Below, piece by piece: positions 28,694-42,285 of a stretch of 64,000 nucleotides of DNA; positions within the stretch are counted from its first letter, which is position 1, and the number at the start of each line of letters is the position of its first letter. This stretch comes from Nymphaea colorata (Eukaryota > Streptophyta > Magnoliopsida > Nymphaeales > Nymphaeaceae): the NCBI RefSeq assembly GCF_008831285.2, contig NC_045139.1:8030204-8094203 (forward strand), written 5' to 3'. The notes under the pieces were generated by a model. It had not been told where the DNA came from. It searched no databases and saw only the letters and a program-made list of their open reading frames with translations. The translations under genes and the position numbers were made by a program.

Positions 28694-31600
28694 GACAACT
28701 AGAGAACACCTTTTCCCCTTCTTCGTCGTTGTCATCAGAGATGAAGGGCCTTATATTTCTTCTTCAGAGATGATCAGGCCATTAGTTGCAGGGTCATAAG
28801 ACGAACCGTTAACCTATCGAAATTAAAAGTTTGTGTTTCTCCTTAATTTTCCGCTCATGGAAGCAGAGAACCAACTGCCGTTGCTGAACGACAATCTCAG
28901 CAATGCCGACGGTGGGCATGGAAACAGAAGAAGTGGAACCGTGGAGTTTGGAGGGGACATTGAGCCCATCAATAGCGCAAGGGGGTTTGTCTTCCAATTT
29001 GGAGCCGAATCAAAGAAACTGTGGTATCTTGCTGGGCCTGCTATCTTCACAAGCCTCTGTCGGTACTCCCTGGGAGCAGTCACTCAAACCTTTGCTGGGC
29101 ATCTCGGGACGCTCGAACTCGCCGCCGTTTCCATGGAGAATTCCGTTATTGCAGGGTTCTCGTTCGGTGTTATGGTACTGAATCTACTGATTTCTTTTCA
29201 ATTTCCTTCTTCCCCACCATGGTTACTTACAGGGGTAATTTTCAGCAATCAATTTCACATCCAGAATTGGTCCATAGTCGTTTCTTTGCGACTGAGTTCC
29301 AGATGGGTGAAATACCGTACTTCAAGACCCAATAGAACATGACAAAAGATGCGTTCTAGAATATGAGATTTTAGGATGCAAGAAGGGAGCTCTTTAAGCT
29401 GCATATGTCGAGGATGGTCTGTTAGGCATTGAGCAAACACAATTTATTCATTACATGCTATCAACATCTTTTGACGGGCCTCTGATCATTATCAGTTAGC
29501 ATTTTCAATTAGATGTACTGCCATCTTCCTTTCTGACTTACGCTTTCTTTGAGTTGAGATGATTTGACTGCAATTCTCTTATTACATATGTGCACCAAAA
29601 TTTTCAAGGATCTGTTCTGAACTCAATGATCAATTCTCTGACCTTTTGCATCTTATGCTTCGTAGCTAGGAATGGGAAGTGCATTAGAAACTCTATGCGG
29701 ACACGCCTACGGGGCTGGGCAGCTTGACATGCTTGAGATTTACATGCAGAGATCATGGGTCATCCTAACTCCACGGCCCTTGTGACTTGTCCTTTGTATA
29801 TTATACATCTTTGCTACTCCCGTTTTGAAACTAATTGGGCAGGCCTCGGAGATTGCAGAGTCAGCAGGAACGTTTGCAATATGGATGATCCCGCAGCTCT
29901 TTGCTTATTCCATGAACTATCCCACAGCCAAGTTCCTGCGGCTCAGAGCAAGATCATGGTGATGGCTTTAATAGCACTTGTTGCGCTGGTCCTCCACACT
30001 TTCTTCAGTTGGTTGCTCATCATAAAGCTGGGTTGGGGACTGGTTGGTGCTGCTGTCGTGCTCGATTCCTCTTGGTGGTTCATTGTTATTGCTCAATTGG
30101 TGTACATTTTCACCGGCACTTGTGGCCGAGCTTGGACCGGGTTCTCATGGAAGGGCTTCACTCATCTTTGGGACTTTTTCAAGCTTTCATTGGCATCTGC
30201 CATCATGCTCTGGTATTTGATACAATAATCTACCTTTTACATCTTTTTAGTGACACCAGCCAATTATTCTTGCCCTCATAGTTTTACTATTATGATGGTG
30301 GTGGTGGTTGCGGCGGTGGGTTGGGTTTCCAGCCTAGAGTGTTGGTATTACATGGTGTTGATTCTATTTGGTGGATACTTGAGCAACCCTGAGGTTTCAG
30401 TAGATGCACTATCCATTTGGTAACTGACTCCCTCTCTCTCTCTCTCTCTCTCTCCGCCCCCAGTAAATGAAAACCTTCAATTTGCTTATTGTTGGTGGAT
30501 GTAGAGAAGTAGACAGCAAAAGATAGCCTCATGAACAAACATTTCTGATCACATGTTTTACCTTTTAAATTGCTGCTTTCACCTTACTTGTTCTTCACTT
30601 CGCATGTGCAGCATGAACATCTGCATGAACATCTTAGGTTGGACAATAATGGTAGCCTTTGGCTCAACTGCAGCAATAAGGTACGACAATGGTCAAACCT
30701 GACATGATTCTAGTACTACACAGATTTTTCTGTGGAGGTTTTTTCTCTATTTTATTTCAACATTGCCTTGATAATATTTTGCAGTTAGACATGATAGACA
30801 AAATAATTTATTCGTAATTGCAATTAAAAATGTATTCATGTATTGCAATATTGTTACCTGGACTATGTGTGACGCAGAACAAAATACTTGACCACAAGCC
30901 AACTCGTCGTTGGGTTTGTGGAGATTATTATTATTTTTGTTATTGTCATTATTATTCTTATTATTATGGCAAGTTAATCACGAACTTTCTTTACTTGATA
31001 AGTCGTGGAAGACGATAAGATTGTTTAAATATTGCTGCAAGCCACTGTCACGAACCAAGCTGCCTCTTTTGGTTCGTATGATGACAAAAAACATATTTAT
31101 AACATATTAAGTATCAGCATGGCTTGTTATAATATGAGCATGGCTTGTTCTCTGTGAAAACTAGTCACAACTCACAACTGAAAATAAGAAAATCGAAAAA
31201 CTTTTAGTTCGTATCATGACAAAAAACATATTTATAACATATTAAGTACATATGAAATATAACATATCATGCATATGTATGTATACGTGTAGAATAGTTC
31301 AAACTTTGAAAAAAAACTTGAGCAAGTTTTGTTGCATTAATGCAGTGTGAGGGTGTCAAATGAATTGGGAGCAGGAAACCCAAGGAGGGCAAAATTTGCA
31401 GTGGTGGTCGTGGTGATCTCCACCTTCATCATCGGCCTTGCCATCTCTGCCGTTCTGCTCATACTGAGGGATTACTACCCCAAGGTATTTACCAGCAGCC
31501 AGGAAGTGCAAGCGCTGGTCAATCAGCTCACCCCTCTCCTTGCTCTCACCATAGTCATTGACAATGTCCAGCCCGTTCTCTCAGGTAATTTTCACACTGC

Positions 31601-31705
31601 TCCCTTGTTTTCACAAAGAATGATTACCACGTAAATTTTTTATGCATTCTTGAGTCCCATAAACAAGCGATTTGGTATGTAGCACTACCGTTTATTCCAC
31701 ACAGA

Positions 31706-31708
<3 letters not shown>

Positions 31709-31746
<38 letters not shown>
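31709..31746. repeat. (TA)n tract in intron 5 of copy C
   Basis: About 38 bp, at the site where copy A holds two TA tracts and an insertion. Confidence 0.9.
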
Positions 31747-31748
<2 letters not shown>

Positions 31749-31926
31749 AAACTACTCGAAGAAATGCAAATGGCATGGATGATTGAGAGTTTAAGTTGTT
31801 GGCTTGCAGGTGTTGCAATCGGAGCAGGATGGCAAGCAATTGTAGCTTATGTGAACGTGGGATGCTACTACCTTTTCGGCCTTCCATTGGGTTTAGTCTT
31901 GGGATACAAATTGAACTTGGGAGTCA

Positions 31927-32065
<139 letters not shown>

Positions 32066-33021
32066 AAGAATTTTGTCTACCATAACCATTTTGCACGTTC
32101 AGACTGCATTTTGAACGGTTTTCCACATTACACTGTGTCTGTTGAAATTAAGTTTCAGATCTCTAAGTATGAGAAAGCAACCAAAAAAAAAATGACGGCA
32201 TATATAGTCAAACATTTTCTGCTTCATTTTATTTCCTACTTTCATCTTTGAGAGAACACGGTTCTTGAGGATATATTCCGTTGATTAGAGAAAAGGAATT
32301 GAAATGACATTCACTCTGATAAATACCTAACTTTGCGCCAGTTTCAAGTATGCTACAAAATTAACCAGAATCAAATATCGAAAACTGAAACTTTATGATT
32401 AATTATTGGAGCTAGCAGATTCTTGATAGTCACAGGTAAAAATAGGAAACCGCATGGTAGCGATTATAGATGTGTGCCGAATTCGAAGAACGAATTTATA
32501 TTCCATTCTTAAACAACAAACCAACAAAATCAAACGCTGGGAGCAGTAAGAAGGAAATGGAGCAGCTCAAAGCGTATAATATACAATCTAAAATCTCAAT
32601 GAAATTGAAAGAAAGCATGCATGGCATCTGATATATCCACTCATCTTTTCCACTTTTTTGGCCATCCTGAATCTTGGGAGGAACCGATCATTTTCCTCTG
32701 TCCAATTGATTGTTTCGTTTGTGGTCTTGCACCGTCAAATTTGTATATTCTTGCAGGGAATTTGGAGCGGCATGACGATCGGAGTCGGCCTGCAATCGCT
32801 GATACTGTTGTCCATGACCTATAGAACCAACTGGAACAAAGAGGTAATATTAATTACTGCCAATCTTAATTGGAAACCGTTAGTTGCAACTAAAGAATAT
32901 AACAATTCCATTGTTGGGTTTATATTTGCAGGCTTCTCCTGCGTCCGAGAGGATCAGAGTGTGGGGAGGACCAAGAACTCAGATAATGCTCCTGAAAAAT
33001 AGGCCATCATCACTAATGTGA

Positions 33022-34943
33022 TTGTGGTGGTCTTCCTATTCCCCTTTCCATTGTCTAGTGAAATAAAACTGCTCATAAATGTGTTGGCCTTCATTTATTT
33101 ATGCATGTTCTCGCCAACCAAATGGAAATTATACAATATATATATATATAATTATCTAATTATGCTAGTGGTGGTACAAATTACCATATGTGTAGGATAC
33201 CCAAACTTTGTTTTTCCTTGAAATAGTTGGTAGAATCATGCATGGTAGCCACAAAGATCATCCTAATGCATGACTGCATGAGTAAAATGCTCAGATTAAG
33301 ATGCCTAATCCAGTTAAGTTAGATATGGAAATGTATATCAGAATACGTCTGACCAGACGAAAAAAAAATCGTGAAAGCAGAGAAATCAAGTTTATCGAAT
33401 CCAGTGAAATCATGTCAACATGCTTTAGCAATTATCAAATATCCATCTAATATATATTTAATAATATCTACTAGCTAGATTTGGGACTAACCCAGAAGTG
33501 TGAGATTGAGCCATATTCATCCTAATACCCATAAAAAAGAGAAGAGGGGTACATCTCCACTTTCCATAAACTCCATATAAGGATATATGTTTACATGTTG
33601 GTGCTCATTTTCAACTAAAAATTTACACATCGGTTTGGTGCTTCCTCACCGAAATTTCGGATTTTGCCGTGGCCATAAAATCTTGTCAAATTTTCCCGAT
33701 AAAATATCTTGTGTACCCGATGTTATTTGTCAGATTCTTTAGCGAACACAGATGTTTAACAGAATAAAGACGGAAGAATGTGGTACTATAAGCAAAAGCA
33801 TGCAACATCTAATTAACGGTCAAAATTTAAATGACTGAATTCTGGTTGGCAGATGGAATCCTCAAATCCCTAACTCATTCCGGTAAGGTAGTTACGCGGA
33901 CAATTTCACATGTCAGCAGTAGTAGAGCCAGAATTTTTTTTAGCTGAGGGACACTTGTTAGAAGTCCACGTCTGGTATCGCATTCTATATAGTTTTTGAA
34001 TCATCACGATGTGATAATGAGCCGTCCAAACAAGCTCTGAAAGGTTCTCAGACAATGAGAATAATAGTATTATCCAAATACGTGCCCCAAAAATTGTGGA
34101 CAACCTCAAAAGGGGCTTTTGACAAAAGGAACATTAACAATGTGTTCCAATGAATCTATTAGGCAGATTTGTGGACACTATATTCTAGTGTTTTATGAAT
34201 ATGTCATAATCTTTCTTTAAGACTGATTCATAAAACACTTGTAAGTATTTCTGCTAGCAAACACCCTCTAAGCACAAAGGTATATTAGCTTATGAGTATT
34301 ATGCCATTAGGAGCGCAACAGGCTCGCTGCAGGAGTTCACTGTTATGTAAAAACCAGACTTCGCCATTCAGTTGTTTCAATCAACACCACGCCCTTGTTA
34401 GCACATAAAAAACTACCAGAAGCATATAGATATAAGAAACGAATCACTCTAAAGTCTAACCCCCCTTTGTTCATGAGCTAACTAATTTTTTACCTAACAA
34501 AATGAAAGATTCACGAATCCTACGATAAAGAGGATGAATGTGAAATGAAATTAAAAGAAAAAGGAATTACTGAATAATGGGGAGAAGAAAAGAGAAAAAG
34601 AAGCAAAAAAAGGCTGAGAAAACCCCGAGAGATATGATAACTGCTCTGAAACATGATAACTATTTCGAGTGTTTAATCATAATGAAACCCCAGGAGATAC
34701 ACCTTGAGTTTTGAACTCTTCATTTGACTTTCCAAACTCATATCGATCGGCCAGGTGGTTCGATCAGGCTCTTGTTAGTACACATGTATGTCAGTATGTT
34801 CATATATATGTATGTCGGGATGCATATGAGTGCATTTATGCGTACTAAATATAAGAGTGCAGAGAGTTTAAGCTTTTCCGGAGTGCAGTTGCTATAGAGT
34901 TAATCTATTTGCATGGTAAAATAAGGCAGCATGCACAAAATAC
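33022..34943. other. 3' flank of copy C, then intergenic
   Basis: 33022-33870 is inverted homology to the 3' flank of copy A. 34160-34250 holds a small inverted-repeat stretch (tgttttatgaat and attcataaaaca), possibly a MITE relic. 34300-34900 shows nothing recognisable. Confidence 0.45.
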
Positions 34944-36529
34944 CTGAGAGCACGAGCTGGACACTGTCAATGACTATGGTGAGAGCAAGGAGAGGGGTGA
35001 GCTGATTGACCAGTGCTTGCACCTCCTGGCTGCTGGTGAAACCTTCGGGTAGTAATCCCTCGGCATGAGCAGAACGGCGGCGATTGTCGTGGTTGTATTC
35101 TCTTTAATTATTGCTATATAATCTAGTATCAAAACTTCGCAATAGTTCACTCTCAGATATACCTTTAACCATATCCACCATATCTACTTTTTAAGATATT
35201 CACATATTTAGATTGAAATTCAAATTCGATTATGAATAAAGAAAAACATATTGAAATCTGAATCCGAATTCGAAATCCAACTTCACAATCTGAATATGTT
35301 CCCAATCTAATTTTACGTTGGCATCAAAATCCACACATGAATTATTTTGAAGTGAATCTGGTTGATTTAAAAAAAAAAAACATTGGATATATGATATTTT
35401 ATTCAAAATTAAATCCAATTTGAATCTGAATCTGATCAAATATTTATATATTCTAATCTGACCTGATGTCATTTCCTAGATCTAAATTGATCCAATTTCT
35501 GAACCATATATTAAATTTTTTCTGTATCCTAATTTTTTGAAATGATTAGCTGGATATTTGATCTAAACAGAATATATTAACATCCCTAATTAAAAACTTT
35601 TTTGTAGGGCAGTCTCACTCAGTTCGTGACATTGGCAGCTGGCAAATAATTTTACTCATCCATAGCCTACCGTCGGGCTTTAGTCAACCGTACCCATGGC
35701 CCGCCTCGGCTGGTGTAATCTGGTAAGAAGTCTACGTCAAAAGAACCTAACTTGTCACAATTGTAACCATAATAATAGTAATAATAACGTCTGCGCACAA
35801 ACCCGAGTATGATTTGTCTTCTGCACAATTATATAATTGAGGAAATAATTTTTGAGACGCAAAGGACTTGTCATGTCAACGCTTTTTATATTGTACGTAC
35901 AAATATTTTATTTTGTCTGTAGCATCTTTTGACAAAAAACAACAAAACAGCAATTCACTAATATGGTTTAAAGATTGAGATAAATTCATGTAACAACTTT
36001 TATCAAATGAGCTCTAATAAGTGTAACTTTGTTTGTACGAATCTATTGTAAGTAGATTCATAGGTTGTCTAATCATACCTTATTGCTTGAGTGACTGCTT
36101 TGAAGAGTACCACCTAGGATTGTGAATTCACATAGCATGTTCATGTTCAGCAAGATACCACAGTTTCTTTGATTCGGCTCCAAATTGAAAGAAAAAATAA
36201 CTTTTATGAAGATGCATAAAACATTTATAAACTGTTTCGTTTATCAAATGAGCCCTAATACGTGTAACTTTGGTTGCACGTAGATTCGTTGGTTGTCTAA
36301 CCATACCTTATTGCTTGAGTGACTGCTTTTAAGGAGTACGGACCTAGGATTGTGAAGATAGCATGCCCGGCAAGATACCAGAGTTTCTTTGATTCGTCTC
36401 CAAATTGGAAGAAAAACCTCTCTGTACTATTCTATTGATAGGCTCAATGTCCCCTTCAAACTCCACCATTCCACTTCTACTTCTGTTTCCATGGCTACCA
36501 TCATCGCGATGATAGTTCCCTCCTTCCAT
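34944..36529 (-). pseudogene. MATE copy D, rearranged relic
   Basis: Pieces on the minus strand. An exon 1 fragment (about 36307-36529) starts with ATG and MEGGNYHRDDGSHGNRSRSG and keeps VEFEGDIEPIN, then shifts frame. It is fused directly to the last bases and donor of exon 4 (caataag then gtatgg), deleting exons 2-3. A second tandem copy of that fusion lies at about 36077-36200. The final part of exon 5 (34944 to about 35087) keeps the PVLSG donor but has lost a base near the FTSS motif. The intron 4 remnants match copy B better than A or C. Exons 2, 3 and 6-8 are absent. Confidence 0.85.
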
Positions 36530-36757
36530 GAGCAGAGAAAGAAAACGCCGCCTTTCAACACGTTATCAGTCCGCGGGAGGGCCGGCCTCCGACTAATGGC
36601 TTCACCACTTGACAAATATAACATGTCAACAGATTGGATTAGAATCCAATATACACCCTCAAACATATCTGGTTTTTGGTTATTCACCTTCACATGAAAG
36701 AAGAAAAGTTATATCGGAATCTAAAATCCAATTTTATAACCCAAATTTGCTTTAAAG

Positions 36758-36822
36758 CCAATTTTAACTAAGTCTGGGCGTCGGGCCAGGCCGGGCCGAC
36801 GCCCAGACTTAGTTAAAATTGG
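36758..36822. repeat. Near-perfect 27-bp-arm palindrome at the edge of a GC-rich element
   Basis: The left arm includes aactaagtctgggcgtcgg and the right arm its exact complement ccgacgcccagacttagtt, separated by about 11 bp of GC. It probably marks an end of the dispersed GC-rich/AT-core element. Confidence 0.85.
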
Positions 36823-38770
36823 GCCGCCACTGGGTCGAGCCGGGCCGCTGCCCAATTGGGCCCTGGCCTGGGCCGGGAAAAACCTGGCTCGGGCCAGGCC
36901 CGGGCCCGATAGGCCGGCCCGTTAAGCCTGCTTAGATTAAAAAATTAATTTTTTTAATTTTTTTGTTTTAATAATATATATTTATTATTATTAAATGTAT
37001 TTTATATTTAAAAATATTTTATAATTACAAATTATTTTTTTATTTTAAATGGGCCGGGCCGGGCCCGAGCCAGGCTCACTGGCCCGATGCCCATCCTTAA
37101 TTTTAACATTCATATCTAAATCCGAATCCAATTTTTTGTTTGAATCTAACGAGCATTGAATGTAGAATAGTTATTTAAAGCTACACTAATCTAGATCCAA
37201 ATTTGATCGGGTATTTATGTATATTTGAATTTGGATCCGATCAGATATCATTTCTTGAATCTCAATTGATCAAATTTCTTCATTGAATATTTTTTTTTTT
37301 CTATATTCTATTTTTTCTAAACTATTATAGCAGATACTCAATACAAATTGAATATATTGACATCCATACAAGAGGACCTGATGTTAGTGGATTAAGATAA
37401 TTAGATCCTAATCCAGTAAACTGTTTAAAACTATTAATCCAGTAAGATACTAAATTAACTCTGAGGAAGACATATAACCAAAACTCAACTAAAATAAACA
37501 AGCAAGATCAAAGAAATGCAACTTCGATACTCATTTTATCATCAACTCGCTCACACAATGAACCCCAGCTGCTAGGGCCCTAGAGAAAAGATTTGGCTAT
37601 GGGTCCGGATCTCATTACACATATTCAGAACTACCTGGGTCTAGTTATATGAATATGAATCTAAATACATGGATCTTTACATTCAACATCAGATCTGGAT
37701 CCAAACAAGAGAAAAATAACAAAACAAGATCCAGACTTGGGTGTTAACTCTAAGTCAACTGATCAAGTCGCCTTTGGATCCAATATGCGTCGGATGTGGA
37801 TCAGGACCTCGATCCGCCACTGGAAGCCACACTTAAAGTTGTCTATCAATATCAAATCGAAGATGATAAAGTCAGCTTGATGTAGATATTAAGCAGGTAC
37901 GTGACCCACCCAACTCCATAAAAACTTCTTAATTTTAGGCAGGGTAGTTGTGTATGTGCTCCGATTAACTAGCTAGTCAAAATGATTCTATAGACGAAGG
38001 CTTATTCAAGTGGGCTTTCTCATGGTCATCAAGGTTCGAAATGCAATGAAATCATGTAAAACATCCTTCAGCAACTGTGAAACATATATATCCATCTAAA
38101 TTTATCATATATATTACCTGAAATTTGGTCTAACTAGAAATTTTGAGATTGAGTCGTATTCATTCAACGGTAAAGTCAAAAGGTTTTAGCTGAAGGATAC
38201 TAATCTATCTTATTATTGCAATCGATTGGGTGCATGTAGAGCTATAAGGCACTGACCTGGGTTTGGTGTGGGCACCCCGTATAACTATGCCTAAGCATAA
38301 GTCCAACACATGATAATAAAACTTTTACAAAGGTTTATGCAGGTTGGGTTGGGCAGTTGCCCACACCAGCCCATGGTAGCTCCACTACTACTATATTCAT
38401 CATAATATTGTTCACCAATGGTAAAGAGACATATAAGAGAAATGACGCTTTAATTTTCAACTCTATACAAGTATATATTTTTAGAGAGTGAGTGAATGAT
38501 GGCTCTAGTTATCCAAATTGCCATCCATCTAACTATGGTTGTTCATTTGAAGCAGACCGATGGTTGAGAAACAAAGAATGTGAAAAAAAGTGTGAACTAA
38601 TGCTACTATCATTTTTTTCTCTGCATTTTTCTCCTAATTATCCATTGGATCAGATGGTTAGGTGACTTTAAAATCCAAAATCACCATTCAATTTTTTCTT
38701 AATTTCAACAGCAAGTGATGATTCTAGTTATCCACAGTCGTTGGCCATTTAACTTGGGTGGTTGAGAGAA

Positions 38771-39168
38771 AAAGAAGGTAAGAAAAAAGTGTGAACGGAT
38801 TATTAGATGACAAAAAAATGTCAATCACTTTTTTCTTGTTGTTTTCCTTTTAATTGTTGGTCATGATGAATCAGGGGCATTTCATTAGATGACTGTGTGA
38901 TTCTGGAAAGTCAAAGTCACCATTCAATTTTCTTAATTTCAGATATTAATGCTCATTTTCAAAAAATTAAAAGAAGGTAAGAAAAAAGTGTGAACGGATT
39001 ATTAGATGACAAAAAAATGTCAATCACTTTTTTCTTGTTGTTTTCCTTTTAATTGTTGGTCATGATGAATCAGGGGCATTTCATTAGATGACTGTGTGAT
39101 TCTGGAAAGTCAAAGTCACCATTCAATTTTCTTAATTTCAGATATTAATGCTCATTTTCAAAAAATTA
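38771..39168. repeat. Tandem duplication, period 199 bp
   Basis: Two essentially identical units from agaaggtaagaaaaaag to cattttcaaaaaatt. More diverged relatives of the unit lie at 38460-38760. Confidence 0.9.
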
Positions 39169-40329
39169 TATATTATTGTTTGGCTCACCAAAATTTCTGG
39201 CTTCAACCTGGTTAGAGATTATAACTATTGCTTAATTAACTTCTCAACAAAATACGTGAATCCAATGGTACACTGGATTGGAGAACCAGCATTTTTAATG
39301 TTCTTTGGTGCCACGAGTCAGTGAGTTGAGAAGGTAATTAAGAAGAACGCAAGACAACGGAACATTAAAATGAGCAATAAAATCACGTAACGGTCAAATT
39401 AGAACCCACAAACCCCTTAACTCATCCCTGTGTCTTTCACTTTGCCTTTAAATTCACGTCAAATGTCCCTTCTGTCAAATTGAAGATGTTGAATTTGAGA
39501 AGACCGTCTTTCAAGACCCAAAGAAAAGCAAGTTTGCAAGTTCGGTCATATTGCTTGTTCGGAAGAAGTAAGACGCACATATACACAACCTTTACAACAT
39601 TGAATAAATTGTTTAATTATTTGTCTCAATCTTTGTGATAGATTCATAGAACGTTGTGTTCCACAAAATGCAGTATTTTTGTTACCAAATGTTTCCAGTA
39701 AAATAGTGCTGTAGGAGAAGGGTGGTGAGTTATCCAAAGTTGCAAAATCATATAAGTGTTCGTATATATAGTCCAACATATCATTATGAGCTGAGGTAGG
39801 TGCACAATTTGGAAACTGTGCTTAAAAGATATTGATTGGAAAAGCTCAATAAAGTTTCTAGCAGTAGAGGACCAAAAGAGTGGCTATGCCTCACTATATT
39901 TTTACAAATTTAGCCAACATTGTGGGAGCTCCAAAGGTAGATAGATGTTTTGGGACCCCAATGTTAGGAACGATGCTTTGTCACTCTCTCTTGTACACTC
40001 CAAGAGAAGAATTAAAACGAAGCATAAGAAAAAAAAAAAAGAGCTACTATAAATGAACTCTTGATAGATATCAATCTTATTAATCTACCCAACATCCAGA
40101 GCTACTATAAATTCATCGTGTCTAACCACCCTTGCTGCCAGCACTTCCATCTACACACTCCATCTAGAACCCTAGACATATATAGCAATAATTAGAGTTG
40201 GCAATTCCAAACTGTTAACCAGGTTCCTTTCATATTCAAAATAGAAGATGCAAGAGAGATCCCCGTCTTTTCAAGGCTTACCTCTATTAAGCTACTAACA
40301 TAGCAAACCAGGAAGCTCTAGGGATCGAA

Positions 40330-41060
40330 TTAGCCAACCAAATGAATTTCAACGAGTTCATCTTAACTCCATTAATTCTTCTTATACACCAATTATGTCT
40401 TCTTAACTGTGAGAGTCCATTATCATTCCCTAAAGACTGTATTGTGTGCTAAAATATGGACATATTTAGATTTATAAATATCAAATTTGAAATGCCTCCA
40501 CCGATCCCCAAATAAGTTGGTCTTTATTGCTACCTAAAAAGAAGAAAAAAAAAACATGATTTTATTAATTGACTTCAGTCCAGCCAACAACGAGAACTCC
40601 TGCACAACCGATTTAACATTAGAAAGCAACAGAAGGTCTGCAGTTGCAACTACTATATTGTCATCAGCAAAAAGAGCTCCAGGGGAAACTAGCTCATGGC
40701 TAAGCCTCCTAGCCAGCAACTCCGTGGCAAAGATGAATAGAAAAGGTGAAGTAAGGTCACCTTAACCGATCCCACGCCCACTTTTAGAGAATCCACCGTC
40801 ACGTCCATTAAGGGGGACTGAGAAAGAAGGAGAGGAAATATATTTCATTATACGATGGACCCACCATTCCAGAAAACTGAAAATACCTCAAAGCATATTC
40901 AATGAAACTCCATTCAATTTTATCACAGACCTTCTTCAGATCTGAGTTCATCAACAAAAACCCATCTGTATTGCCCTTCAAGCTGGTGGCAAGCTCATAC
41001 ACATATAAGATCTGTCTCTGAATAACTCTTTTAGGGACAAAGCCTTTCTGTTCCATGGCA
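40330..41060 (-). pseudogene. LINE reverse transcriptase relic, minus strand
   Basis: From right to left: QKGFVPKRVIQRQIL, then DKIEWSFIEYALRYFQFSG (LINE Y-DRIEW block), then a GIG, stop, GDLTSPFLFIFATELLARR block equivalent to GLRQGDPLSPFLF with Gln replaced by TAA, then LFADDNIVVATADL with the catalytic FADD (at about 40660-40671). Further left, 40330-40400 reads KFIWLANSIPRASWFAML, resembling the C-terminal zf-RVT region of plant LINEs. Stops and missing pieces show a dead element. It lies about 1.2 kb beyond the 3' end of the TNO1-like gene. Confidence 0.8.
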
Positions 41061-42285
41061 ACAATAATCCTACCAATGATGGGTATGGATGTACATGAGC
41101 GTATAAGGGAGAGGAGGTCATCTAGGAATGCTGGGTTGCCGAGTTCCTTTTGAAGTTCTGCTTCAACCAGCCACTGATTTTTTTGGGTGTAGTTTGTCCG
41201 ACTGCTTCCCCATCAGCTTGGTGTTCCCAACTGGAGAATGCAAGGCAAGGTAAGAGGAGATATGGAGATGGGATTGGTGTGTGGTGGTTGATTAAGTTTT
41301 CTTTAGAGATTGCAACCCTGCTTAGGAGACCCATTGCTCTGCTTCCTGGAAAACATCCTTGTTCACTCTTTCAAGAGTATGGGGCTCTAGTTTGCCTTCA
41401 TTTTAGTTCTTTTTCCTCGTCTCTGAGGACTCCTGCCTGCTCTTTGTAAGCTTTGTTTAAGGGTGTCCGTTGGTGATTGTTATTCATTGCCTTATTTATT
41501 CTTTCTCATTCAATAAAGGGAGGGGACTCCACAACCCCGACTCATTTATAGTGAAAACTCCGCTTTGATTCGGCCAAAACTCGTTTGACTCTGTAATCTG
41601 GTGATAAACTTTGCATTGTGCAATCAACAAGGGGTTTGTTACTAGCTGCTTAATTACTTAAACTTTAACATGAATCTACTAATTTATTGGAATATAAAAT
41701 TTTGAATTACAACTCATTTGTTAAATTTTCAGAAAAGCTAAAGCTGATAATGCTAACTTCATCTATGGTTATCGGTTTATTTCGTGAGCCTCAATATTTC
41801 AGCAAATCAAGAAAATTGTTACAGGTTCTCGTCCATTCTGTACAATTGGAGTTCACGTTTGTGAGAAGGCTGCATCTTCATTTTGATTCCCGTGGATGCT
41901 AGGTCCCTGGTGGGCTGTGGCATGATGTTGACAAAGCACCTGTGCCACGCTCAGGCCTCGATGCAGTACCGAAAAGGCATGGAGAAGAGAATCGGGTTTT
42001 TGGCTCTATTTTCTGGGTCATGGGTCGTAATCCTCTAGCTCATTTAAAACTTGCATCTTCAAACTGTAAGCAGTCGTTTTGCCCTTCACCCATTTTACTG
42101 TTCAGTATGCCACGGAGACTTAGACCATCATAGATACTCTGACAGGATTGCTATTTCATTTAGTGGATATGAATATCAGGACACTTCTTTCAAACAAACT
42201 GTAGAATCTTTACATGCAATAAAAGAATAATCAGGCCTACAATTATGATACATTTGACAGAATTAAGAAGAAATGATAGAAATTT
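41061..42285. other. Intergenic 3' of the TNO1-like gene
   Basis: A 99-codon plus-strand frame at 41150-41449 and others show no recognisable domain. 41500-41530 contains aataaag in a gene-tail-like context, so part may be transcribed LINE-associated DNA. Nothing firmer can be said. Confidence 0.35.

Larger units (their letters stand above)
36530..40239. repeat. 5' flank of relic D; inverted partner of the flank of B
   Basis: 37570-39930 is the reverse-complement counterpart of 20985-22440, expanded by insertions. 36770-37095 is a GC-rich dispersed element with an AT-rich core. 38771-39168 is a tandem duplication. 39296-39480 is a partial R1 repeat. No gene was recognised. Confidence 0.65.

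Noticed and set aside
29755-30228. 157-aa frame as an independent protein
   Set aside because: Its end is genuine MATE exon 2 sequence reached only through the frameshifts; its start is out of frame with the gene.
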